Source: JAZKBN01 sp040388605 (lineage in GTDB: Bacteria; Bacteroidota; Bacteroidia; Cytophagales; Flexibacteraceae). From it: a DNA stretch of 35,505 bases. Location of the stretch: assembly GCA_040388605.1 (NCBI GenBank), contig JAZKBN010000085.1, positions 1 through 35,505 on the forward strand, given 5' to 3'. Below, piece by piece: positions 1 through 7,901 of this stretch. How positions within the stretch are numbered: position 1 is the first letter of the stretch; each line of letters begins with the position of its first letter. Below the pieces are notes generated by a model that was given only the letters and a program-made list of their open reading frames with translations, was not told the DNA's origin and did no database searches. Made by a program: the position numbers and the translations under genes.

Positions 1-942
1 AGCTTTAATTTTAATGGCGAGTACGCCTATAAAATAAACGACCCAAGCACCATGAATAAGCAAATATATCGTCATGGGGAAGGGCTTTTCTTAACAAGCA
101 GCTATAGCGGCAGCGTTGCCGGAATTACCGTTGCTGTTAAAAGGATTGACAATATGGACTTCCGCAGCGATCGCAACGCCACGCTTAACGATGCTTTAAT
201 TAACTATATGCCGCCTATTACACCATATCATACTTACAGGCTGGCAACGCTTTACCCTTATGCCACGCAACCGGTAGGTGAAATGGGCTACCAGGGAGAT
301 TTTTTCTATAACTTCAAAAAGGGAAGTGCTCTCGGCGGAAAATACGGAACCAACCTGCAAATCAATTACAGCCAGGTTAACTCCATTCAAAAAACCATGC
401 GCCCGGCTAACGATGTTTTGGGCTACGACAGTGAATACCTTTCTTTCGGAAAAGACGTTTATTACAGAAACGTTAGCGCCGAACTGAATAAGAAAATCAA
501 CAATACTTTTAAAGGCACTTTGGCGTATATATACGTGGAGCTCGATAATAAAGTGCTTCGCCTCAGCGAATACGACGGCGTAATCCGCAGCCATATAGCT
601 ATTGCCGATTTGAGCTACAGGCTCAATAAAAAGCACACATTGCGTACCGAATTGCAGCACCTCTATACTGCGCAGGATCGCGGCAGCTGGGCCCTTGCCA
701 TGCTTGAGTATACCATAGGCCACCATTATTACCTGGCTGTGTTCGATGAGTATAACTACCGCAACCCGGATACCGAGATGCGACTGCATTACCCAAACTT
801 CAGCTGCGGATATATGACAGGCACAACAAGGGTTACACTGGGTCTCGGCCGAATCAGGCAGGGCGTGTTTTGTGTAGGTGGTGTTTGCAGGCTTGTACCG
901 GCGCAAAATGGTATAAGCGCAAGCATTACCAGCAGTTTCTGA
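1..942 (+). CDS. DUF6029-like outer-membrane barrel protein, 3' part only
   Basis: The reading frame is open from base 1, so this is the C-terminal 313 residues of a longer protein whose start lies outside the window; the ATG at 52 is internal. The residues alternate aromatic/polar beta-strands (for example YYLAVFDEYNYRNP) and end in a short strand finishing in Phe (SASITSSF), as outer-membrane barrels do. The motif FCVGGVCRLVP near the end and the gene next door fit the Bacteroidota DUF6029 family as I remember it; family naming is from memory, not from a search. An Omp28-type lipoprotein gene follows 60 bp downstream on the same strand, so the two are probably co-transcribed. Molecular function is unknown. 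Confidence 0.72.
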   Translation, partial: SFNFNGEYAYKINDPSTMNKQIYRHGEGLFLTSSYSGSVAGITVAVKRIDNMDFRSDRNATLNDALINYMPPITPYHTYRLATLYPYATQPVGEMGYQGDFFYNFKKGSALGGKYGTNLQINYSQVNSIQKTMRPANDVLGYDSEYLSFGKDVYYRNVSAELNKKINNTFKGTLAYIYVELDNKVLRLSEYDGVIRSHIAIADLSYRLNKKHTLRTELQHLYTAQDRGSWALAMLEYTIGHHYYLAVFDEYNYRNPDTEMRLHYPNFSCGYMTGTTRVTLGLGRIRQGVFCVGGVCRLVPAQNGISASITSSF

Positions 943-1002
943 TGGTTTAAATTCCCGGGTTTTACCTGAAATTGCAGGTGAAACAGTAATTGATAAATTA
1001 AA

Positions 1003-1941
1003 ATGAATATAAGCATAAAAAAACGCCTGCTGATATTTTCAGGCATTTTGGGCCTTGCCTTTATTTTGCTGCTTTTACCGGCCTGCGATATTATTGACCC
1101 AAAAGACGCCCGCGAAATTACCCCGACAGATACAACCGGCGATACTCTTAAAACTGCAACTACTGATACAACCATAATTGGGGGGCAGTCAATTGTGCTC
1201 CCGCTTGCGCCTTTAACCAAGGTTTTGGTGGAAGATTATACCGGCCATCAGTGTGGTAATTGCCCGGGTGCCTCAACCAAGGCAGCAGTGGTAGACAGTT
1301 TGTACGGGAATAAAATATCGGTAATGGAAGTGCATGTGGGTTTCTTTGCACGCACCAGCTCTACATTCAATATAAACTACCGCACCGCCGCCGGCGATAA
1401 GCTGAATACCGATTTCGGACTCAACGATCAGTTACCAAAGGGCATGATAAACCGTAAGCCGTTTACATCGTCTACAGTATTGCTTAATCCCGATGATTGG
1501 ATTGGCGCTACCGATGCCATTACCAAAACAGTTTCCGCCACTGCCATAGGCATTAAAGCCACCTACGATACTGCAAGCCGCAGCTTAAACGTAAAAGCCT
1601 ATACTAAGTATCGCTCTGATGTTAATGACAGCTACGGCCTTACTGCCTACCTTACCGAGGACAGCCTTGTTTCCCCACAGGTAGATTACCGTTTTAATCC
1701 TGATTTTATTGCACGCTTCCTGCATCGCCACGTGCTTCGCAAAGGCCTTGATCCTACAGAAGGCAATGTGCTTAATGCTGCACCGGCTGTGAAAGGGACT
1801 TCGTTCCTTCGTTCAATGAGCACAATTCTTTCACCGGCATGGAAGCCAAAGAACTGCCGGGTAAATGTTATTGTTTACAACACTACAAGTAAAGAAATTA
1901 TACAGGCAGAATGGATTGAGTTGGAAAGCCTCCTGAAATAG
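1003..1941 (+). CDS. Omp28-related lipoprotein with thioredoxin-like CGNC motif
   Basis: 312 residues. The N-terminus is a lipoprotein signal: basic KKR, a hydrophobic run, then LLPAC with the lipidated Cys at residue 28. A Thr/Asp-rich linker follows, then KVLVEDYTGHQCGNCPGA with Cys84 and Cys87 arranged as CxxC, the hallmark of Omp28-related proteins with a thioredoxin-like fold. The rest is probably a beta-rich envelope domain. The protein is expected to be anchored in the outer membrane or exposed at the surface. A redox role is possible from CxxC but is not shown for the family. It follows a DUF6029-like barrel gene at 60 bp, which suggests a functional pair, and a strong hairpin terminator begins 40 bp after its stop. 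Confidence 0.85.
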   Translation: MNISIKKRLLIFSGILGLAFILLLLPACDIIDPKDAREITPTDTTGDTLKTATTDTTIIGGQSIVLPLAPLTKVLVEDYTGHQCGNCPGASTKAAVVDSLYGNKISVMEVHVGFFARTSSTFNINYRTAAGDKLNTDFGLNDQLPKGMINRKPFTSSTVLLNPDDWIGATDAITKTVSATAIGIKATYDTASRSLNVKAYTKYRSDVNDSYGLTAYLTEDSLVSPQVDYRFNPDFIARFLHRHVLRKGLDPTEGNVLNAAPAVKGTSFLRSMSTILSPAWKPKNCRVNVIVYNTTSKEIIQAEWIELESLLK

Positions 1942-1980
1942 CCGGCCTGTATTGCCATAGTACATTCCTCCAGAAAAATT

Positions 1981-2014
1981 AAACCGATGACTATTCGATG
2001 GCATCGGTTTTTTT
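1981..2014 (+). terminator. Rho-independent terminator after Omp28 gene
   Basis: AAACCGATG (1981-1989) pairs perfectly with CATCGGTTT (2002-2010) over a 12-nt loop and runs directly into a T tract (2008-2014). It closes the DUF6029-like/Omp28 transcription unit. Confidence 0.88.
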
Positions 2015-2148
2015 ATGTTCATTTTCGGGAAATTCCCGGATTTAGCATTACTGAATTTTGACGCAGGGCAATAGCCTCATTATTTTTTAGCAGCACACTG
2101 ATAAGCTATTACGCCTGATACTTATTAAAGCAGAAACGTATATAAAGG

Positions 2149-2179
2149 AAAAACCGGCACCCCAAAGGAGCACCGGTTT
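2149..2179 (-). terminator. Rho-independent terminator of the HtrA gene
   Basis: Read on the minus strand, AAACCGGTGC pairs with GTGCCGGTTT (plus-strand arms 2151-2160 and 2170-2179, two G-U pairs) and is followed by a U run (plus A run 2149-2153). It lies about 46 bp past the protease stop codon. Confidence 0.8.
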
Positions 2180-2225
2180 CGAAGGTAACTGATTCAATTC
2201 CGAATATTATTCGGCATAATCTTCA

Positions 2226-3767
2226 TTATTCTATCCCGAAGCCATAGAAGCGTGTACCGGGGTACTCAGGGTAAATTCCTTCAAGCAATATACCGCCAGA
2301 TTTACCTTTAAGCAATTCTGTAAGCTCTTTGGCGTTGTGAACAGGTTTTTTGTCTGCTTTTGTAATAATGAAGCCGGGGCGCATATCGGTCTGCTTGCGA
2401 ATTACGCCTTCGTTCAGCTTGCTTACTTTAACGCCGTTTTCAACGCCGGCCTTTTTCAGTTCTTTGTTGCTTAGGTCGCTGAGTTCCATGCCGAGGGTCT
2501 CCATGGTGTTTTTAACCTCTTTTTTAACCACCTCGGTTTTGCCTTCCTTATTTTTGAGCAATACTGTTACCTCGCGCTCGGTTCCGAAATGATTCAGGGT
2601 AAGCTTAATTTTATCGCCGGGGCGGTGCCTGCCAACTGTCTCAAGCAGCTGCGGAACGCTGCCAATAACCTGGTCGTCGGCTTTAATAATTACATCGCCG
2701 GTTTTAACGCCTGCATCTTTGGCTGAGCTTCCGGGGGTAAGGCTGTCTACATAAACGCCGTCGCGCACTTTCAGTTCTTTATCAAGCACCAGTTCGCTGT
2801 TCACTTCTCGAATCTGAATGCCGAGGAATCCGCGTTGCACAACGCCGTAGGTAATTAAATCCTGCACTACTTTTTCAGCAATTTTTGCGGGAACAGCAAA
2901 TGAATAGCCGGCATAAGTGCCGGTATTGCTGGCAATAGCTGTATTTATGCCTACAAGATCACCGCTCAGGTTTACAAGGGCTCCACCACTGTTTCCTGGG
3001 TTAACGGCAGCATCGGTTTGTATGAAAGATTCTATAGATGCATTATCCTTACTGCGGAGCAATTGAAGGTTGCGTCCTTTGGCGCTTACAATACCGGCAG
3101 TTACGGTGCTGCTCAGGTTAAAAGGGTTGCCTACAGCCAATACCCAGTTACCCACCTTTACCTGGTCTGAGTTACCGAATGCCAAAGAGGGCAGGGTGGT
3201 TTCTTTAATTCGAATTACGGCAATATCGGTACTTGGGTCGGTGCCTACCAAGGTGGCCTTATAGCTGCGCTTGTCGTACAAAGTTACTTCAAGCTCATCG
3301 GCATTTTCAACCACGTGGTTATTGGTAACTATATAGCCGTCGGCGCTGATGATAACACCCGAGCCGGTTGCTGTTTGTGCCGGAGCCTGGCCCTGCCTGA
3401 AATTAGGATCGTTAAAGAAGAATTTTTGAATGCCTCCCGGGCCACCGGGGAACATATCTCCGAACGGATTTTGTTGGTTTTGGTCCTGGCTGCCGTTATC
3501 GTGTGCTACCGGCCCGCTTCCGAATTTAGATTTAATGTGTACTACCGCCGGGGTACATTTTTCTGCGGCTGCGCTGAAATCAACCATTCCCGCCTCGCCA
3601 ATGCCCGACCCGTATTTTCCGGCCAGCTTATACTGCGCCGATGCCACGGCAGGCGCTGCTTCTGTAAGGGTAACTATTTTGGTATTGAGCTCTAAGGCGT
3701 GGTATGCGCCTAATGTAATGGTACTGCCCAGCATGGCAGCCGCCACAAATTGCAATGTCTTGTTCAT
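2226..3767 (-). CDS. htrA: DegP/HtrA-family periplasmic serine protease (Do-like)
   Basis: I chose the ATG at 3767 (513 residues) because it puts a short signal-anchor (MNKTLQFVAAAMLGSTITLG) at the N-terminus; the frame stays open to an ATG at 3899, with another ATG at 3797. The trypsin-like domain shows the full triad: His151 in TNNHVV, Asp181 in DPSTDIAVIRI and Ser260 in NPGNSGGALV. Residues about 90-130 form a Gly/Pro/Gln-rich loop before the protease core, as in Do proteases. A PDZ domain follows (about 320-410, beginning GFLGIQIREV), then a second, poorer PDZ-like region. It should degrade or refold misfolded envelope proteins. It appears monocistronic with its own terminator. The family is certain; assignment to DegP versus DegQ is not made. 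Confidence 0.93.
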   Translation of the reverse strand: MNKTLQFVAAAMLGSTITLGAYHALELNTKIVTLTEAAPAVASAQYKLAGKYGSGIGEAGMVDFSAAAEKCTPAVVHIKSKFGSGPVAHDNGSQDQNQQNPFGDMFPGGPGGIQKFFFNDPNFRQGQAPAQTATGSGVIISADGYIVTNNHVVENADELEVTLYDKRSYKATLVGTDPSTDIAVIRIKETTLPSLAFGNSDQVKVGNWVLAVGNPFNLSSTVTAGIVSAKGRNLQLLRSKDNASIESFIQTDAAVNPGNSGGALVNLSGDLVGINTAIASNTGTYAGYSFAVPAKIAEKVVQDLITYGVVQRGFLGIQIREVNSELVLDKELKVRDGVYVDSLTPGSSAKDAGVKTGDVIIKADDQVIGSVPQLLETVGRHRPGDKIKLTLNHFGTEREVTVLLKNKEGKTEVVKKEVKNTMETLGMELSDLSNKELKKAGVENGVKVSKLNEGVIRKQTDMRPGFIITKADKKPVHNAKELTELLKGKSGGILLEGIYPEYPGTRFYGFGIE

Positions 3768-4131
3768 GGATGAAGGGAAGCTGTGTTTAGGATTCATATG
3801 GAAAACTGAATTACAGGGGTAATATTTTCCGCTCAGGATGAGGAAGATTAAATTTAACTTTTCTTTAACAGATTCTGACGGCCTGTCAGGCAATAGCATC
3901 TGCCCTTAAGCCGAGTACACATATTCAAAGTTTATTCCGGTTGCAATGCCGTTCAGAGTTTCTGAAATTTTGGCAGAATATTTTGGCAGCCGGCCTAAAA
4001 ACTGTCAGCAATCGGCATTAAAGGCTGTTTTTATGAATTGAATGCTGCAGTTTTATAAGCTTCATAATGGCAGAATTGGTTTTGGGTTTCATGCACGGCT
4101 TATTAAAACCGCATCAAATTTCAGGCAGCCG

Positions 4132-7125
4132 CTATTGCCTGTACACACGCCTGAATGTTTCGCCAATGCAATGGCGCCCGCTTACGCGGTATAAAAAGTA
4201 GGCCTGTGCGGCGTCGGAATAAAGAAGGCTTATACGTTCGGTGCTTTCAATGGGCCCGGGCGGTAATACCTGGCCGGATGCTGAATACAAAGTGGTTTTC
4301 TTAGCCTCCGGTATAAAAAGAGCCACAACTTCATTGCCTGCCCCGAAATTATAATACCGGATTTTGAAGCTGTTTTTACGGCCAATGCGCTTTGTAAACA
4401 GGCTCCGCAGGTCGCGGCTGAAAATGGTTACTGAATCGGCATCACGGCGTGCGATGGCGAATGTTTTTCCGCCCGGGTCGGGGCAGAGCACAAAGCCGGT
4501 TTCCTTGCCGGGCCTGTATAATTGCAGGCTGTTTAATAGCTTACCGTTAAAATCAATGGTAATTACTTCGCCGTTATCGGTAAGTATAATAATATGGCTT
4601 GCCGTAAAGCTAAGGCCCTGGCTCACAAACAGCGGGTTGCTGAGCCTTGCACCGCAATTAAACGGGAAACCCGGGTATTCCTGCCCCCTGCGATTAAAAA
4701 GGTGCAGCAGGCCATTATGCTCCGGTACAAGGAAGCAATCTTTTCCGCCGATGCGTAAAACCTGCGGGGTATTAGCGGTTTCTGTACCAAGGGCCAACGG
4801 CGCCCAGCCTTCCAATGATTTTCCATGCTTATCAAGCATATAAAGCCCGTTGTTTTTATCTGCCACCAGGAAACGATAGTTATGGCTGTTGTCATAATCA
4901 ACAGTAATGGCGTGTGTAGGCCAAAGGTCTTTGGGCAGTTTAATTGGGAATGGCGCCACAGAATCACCTTTTCGATTAATTATACAAAGTCGGCGCGGCG
5001 TGCTGAAAAACAGTTGGTTATTGCTGCGCCCGTTTAAATCTACCGGCCGAATCTCACTGATAATGTTTTCCCTGACAGCGCTCCTGAAAACAAGATTCCC
5101 AACCTTATTGAGCAGTATCAAATCTTTTGCGCTGTCCTGGAAAAGCACCTCGAGGCTTTTGTCTTTGGGGTTCCTGAGCACCTGAGGGGCGCTAATTATA
5201 GCCCTGCTTAATGATGCATTATAAAGCCCTTTCAGTTCTGCCGATCCCGAATTCGTTTCCGACCTTCCCGGCCTGGCGTTTAATGATAATTCACTGCTGA
5301 ACAACCCGCTCTCAGCCCCTGAAGCACAACTGAATTTTAGTAAAGGCAACCTTCTTAGTAAAGGTATAAACGATGCCGGCATACTTTCGCCGCTTCCGGC
5401 AACCGGGAATAAGCTGCGCCAAATACGCTCAGTGTTTACAATCATTAAAACATTGCTTTCTGTTCCCAGGCCTGCCACATCTGATTGATCTTTTTTGGCT
5501 GTCATGCCGGCAGCAAAGGTTTCGCCATCTTCAATATCAGATGCCAGTTTTTTTAATGCCTGTGCCTTGTTAGACAGTATAATGGCATGCGGCAGCTGCA
5601 GCGCATAGCATTCAGGGAAACCCTTGTAAAAATTACCGAGCAGGAATGCAGGTGTTTCAGGCAGGGCAAGCTGGCGAAGCATAAAGCCGTTACCCGTTTC
5701 AGAATAAAGGCTGTCCGGGTGAACTGTGCCTGATGCTGTAGCGGGGGCTAATTCCTGTAATTCGGCAAGCAAGCGGGAAGGATCGGGGCAGGGCAGTATA
5801 AGCAGGCGATCGGGCTCAGGGCTTCCGAAGTTTTCTGGCAGACACAACACTGTTTCGTTGCCCAGGCTTTGTAATGCTGTTTTCAACCTTTCGGCAAATG
5901 CGCTTTCAGCTGAAACTGCCGCATTCATAGGATCGGAGGGAATTGCTTTCCTGTACTCAATGAGCTTAGCTGCAAAACCATCTGCTGAATTGAATGCAGT
6001 GCGGAAAATAAACGCGGCATTGCCCGGCAACAGCTCTGCAGCCTTAAATGCCTGCGGACTTTCCCCGCTGAAAATCCCGAGATAGCTGTTGGGGCCTGCA
6101 TTGGTAAAACCTTTAAGCGCTAAAATTTCGCTGCCCGTTTTCAGGCCGCCTTTGAAGGCGCTTGCAAAGCTTGCAGCCTGTAAGGTGCCTCCTATATCTG
6201 TAAAGCCGGGAAGCTGCAAAATACCGGGTATTTGGCTCATATCTGCTTTCAGGCTAATTCCATCCGGCAGGTCATCGGGGAGTTGAATGGTGCTTAGGGC
6301 ATCCGGTTCTAAGCTCCCGAACATAGGCGAATCATTAAGCTTCCTGATTACATCTTCCACAAGAAAGGGCGCAAAGCTGCCTGCAAAAATGCCCTGATGG
6401 AAAACATAAGAAAAAGTGCGCCCGCCCGGCTCATGAATATCGTTAATGGTATAGCCGCTGTAATTGCGCTCAAGAAACCGAACTCCGGGCTTTTGCCTGA
6501 ACGAGCTTATTACCTTAGCTGCTATAATTTGGTCACTGTCAGCAGCAAGTGTCATTAAGTAAAGGGCATCTGTCCCTTTGCCGGTAGTCTTATGCAGGCT
6601 TATATAAAGTGTTTTATCATCTGAGAAGCTAAGCAGGTCAGTTTCAGCCTTTATTTTCAGTTTCACCGACATAAATGCATCTCCGGCGCTTCTTACCAAT
6701 GGCAGGTTTGAAAGCAGGTTCCAGCCCGGGGTTTTAATTAATGCCTGCCAGGCATGTGCCGGGTTTTTAATTTCAATTACGGCAACCGCTCCTGCAGGTA
6801 TGCAATTCGGGGCTTTCGGATGCTTCATAGCCCACCATGCATTTCCTAAAAATGCAATGGCGGCCAAGCCTGCAATGCATGCAGTCAAAAAAATTAAAGA
6901 CCCGCGTCTGCCGCCTGCCTGCGCTGCATGCTTACCTGTCTCTTGTCCTTCCTGATTTTGTGGTCCTGATGCTTCCGCCAAGTTTATGCTGCCGAATTTT
7001 AGCCGGGTTTGCTGTTTTTGTAAAATTATAGGGTTCAACCCGGAAAACACTAAATTTATAACTTTCTGACTAAAATAAATGCTGAGGAAATTAATTAGCC
7101 ACAAAATTGGTACTGCGCTGCGCAA
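4132..7125 (-). CDS. Large membrane-anchored protein with C-terminal propeller-like region, unknown function
   Basis: About 997 residues; I do not recognise a named family with certainty. A cytoplasmic Gln/Gly-rich segment precedes one TM helix (about 76-97, SLIFLTACIAGLAAIAFLG), so most of the protein should be periplasmic. The middle (about 100-620) recalls DUF3352-type proteins (AVIEIKNPAHAW, FAPFLVEDVIRKL). From about 625 onward, repeated short strands with Asn/Gly turns and recurring PxFPI/YPGFPF-like motifs resemble a beta-propeller (FG-GAP/PQQ-like). The start is uncertain: the ATG at 7125 lies inside the divergent gene beginning at 7079, and in-frame GTG (7050) or TTG (6981) starts would remove the overlap while keeping the TM. 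It is probably a cell-envelope protein; no catalytic motif was found. Confidence 0.75.
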   Translation of the reverse strand: MRSAVPILWLINFLSIYFSQKVINLVFSGLNPIILQKQQTRLKFGSINLAEASGPQNQEGQETGKHAAQAGGRRGSLIFLTACIAGLAAIAFLGNAWWAMKHPKAPNCIPAGAVAVIEIKNPAHAWQALIKTPGWNLLSNLPLVRSAGDAFMSVKLKIKAETDLLSFSDDKTLYISLHKTTGKGTDALYLMTLAADSDQIIAAKVISSFRQKPGVRFLERNYSGYTINDIHEPGGRTFSYVFHQGIFAGSFAPFLVEDVIRKLNDSPMFGSLEPDALSTIQLPDDLPDGISLKADMSQIPGILQLPGFTDIGGTLQAASFASAFKGGLKTGSEILALKGFTNAGPNSYLGIFSGESPQAFKAAELLPGNAAFIFRTAFNSADGFAAKLIEYRKAIPSDPMNAAVSAESAFAERLKTALQSLGNETVLCLPENFGSPEPDRLLILPCPDPSRLLAELQELAPATASGTVHPDSLYSETGNGFMLRQLALPETPAFLLGNFYKGFPECYALQLPHAIILSNKAQALKKLASDIEDGETFAAGMTAKKDQSDVAGLGTESNVLMIVNTERIWRSLFPVAGSGESMPASFIPLLRRLPLLKFSCASGAESGLFSSELSLNARPGRSETNSGSAELKGLYNASLSRAIISAPQVLRNPKDKSLEVLFQDSAKDLILLNKVGNLVFRSAVRENIISEIRPVDLNGRSNNQLFFSTPRRLCIINRKGDSVAPFPIKLPKDLWPTHAITVDYDNSHNYRFLVADKNNGLYMLDKHGKSLEGWAPLALGTETANTPQVLRIGGKDCFLVPEHNGLLHLFNRRGQEYPGFPFNCGARLSNPLFVSQGLSFTASHIIILTDNGEVITIDFNGKLLNSLQLYRPGKETGFVLCPDPGGKTFAIARRDADSVTIFSRDLRSLFTKRIGRKNSFKIRYYNFGAGNEVVALFIPEAKKTTLYSASGQVLPPGPIESTERISLLYSDAAQAYFLYRVSGRHCIGETFRRVYRQ

Positions 7126-7804
7126 CGAAAAGCGTAAAGACTACATGAATGTGGTGCAAATGCAGCTGGCGCTTATTTTCTGCGCCCTTACCCTACAGGG
7201 CTTTGCAGAGGTTTTCAATATACCCTACGGAGCAACCATTGCTGATTTACCCGTGCTGGCCTTGGGTTCAGCTTACATGTTTATGCTCTGGGATATGCTG
7301 CGGAATTTTACCCGCAGGTATTGGCAATTGGTGGCTGTTTTAGTATCGCTTACCCTGGCTTTTTCAACAACCCTTGTATTCGCCAACCCGCTCTGGGATC
7401 CCTTGCCTGAATACAACCCCCAGTGGCCCTTATTCTGGGTACATGTATGCCTGTTTTTTACTGAGTGCACGGTAATCTATTATGCCATTTACGATATTTT
7501 CTCGGAAGAGACAGATCCGAGGAACAAAATTTGGGGCTCGGCCTGCATTTACCTGATGATTGGCATCAGTTTCGGCAGCCTCTACGATTTAATTAACATA
7601 GCCGGCCCCGGCTCGCTGGGAGAAACTTTTGAGCCGGGAGTAAAGGGTTATATCAGGTGCATCAGGCTCAGCATGAATGTTTTGGCCAATACCAATTCTG
7701 AATTCCCGAATGCCTCGCAGCTGATTAACAACATTGGTATTATTCAATCTGTTTGGAGCAATTTGTATATTGTACTGGTGGTTGGCAGGCTGCTCTCACG
7801 CTGA
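7079..7804 (+). CDS. K+-channel-like membrane protein lacking the selectivity filter
   Basis: 241 residues, about six hydrophobic segments. The C-terminal part has the layout of two-TM potassium channels (Ion_trans_2): outer helix ACIYLMIGISFGSLYDLI, a re-entrant region with LGETFEPGV, a pore-helix-like IRLSMNVL, then an inner helix ending LYIVLVVGRLLS, close to the usual LYxAVLVARLVG. Where TxGYGD should stand there is ANTNSEFPN, so ordinary K+ selectivity is not expected. The N-terminus is basic (RKLISHKIG) and the ATG at 7079 gives a sensible cytoplasmic tail; an ATG at 7145 is an alternative. It is divergent from the 997-residue protein and ends in a very strong bidirectional terminator. 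Family placement is by pattern recognition. Confidence 0.8.
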   Translation: MLRKLISHKIGTALRNEKRKDYMNVVQMQLALIFCALTLQGFAEVFNIPYGATIADLPVLALGSAYMFMLWDMLRNFTRRYWQLVAVLVSLTLAFSTTLVFANPLWDPLPEYNPQWPLFWVHVCLFFTECTVIYYAIYDIFSEETDPRNKIWGSACIYLMIGISFGSLYDLINIAGPGSLGETFEPGVKGYIRCIRLSMNVLANTNSEFPNASQLINNIGIIQSVWSNLYIVLVVGRLLSR

Positions 7805-7821
7805 CAGGTGTTGTTAGGTTA

Positions 7822-7871
7822 GAAATAGAAATCCCGGTAAACGCAAGTACGTTTGCCGGGATTTCTATTTC
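7822..7871. terminator. Bidirectional terminator with a 22-bp stem
   Basis: Arms 7822-7843 and 7850-7871 are complementary over 22 bp, with one U-G pair on the plus strand, around a 6-nt loop CAAGTA. The stem is GC-rich in its centre and A/T-rich at both outer ends, so each strand gives a hairpin with a U-rich 3' flank. It sits between convergent genes ending at 7804 (+) and 7902 (-) and should serve both. Confidence 0.88.
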
Positions 7872-7901
7872 AATTCATTTTTAATCAGCCGGTTTAGGCT
7901 G

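Noticed and set aside
196..906. Minus-strand 236-residue frame opposite the DUF6029-like gene
   Set aside because: It mirrors a clear beta-barrel coding frame and has no domain features, so it is a shadow.
3315..3822. Plus-strand frames of 126 and 130 residues opposite the HtrA gene
   Set aside because: They oppose a protease frame with an intact catalytic triad and show no domain of their own.
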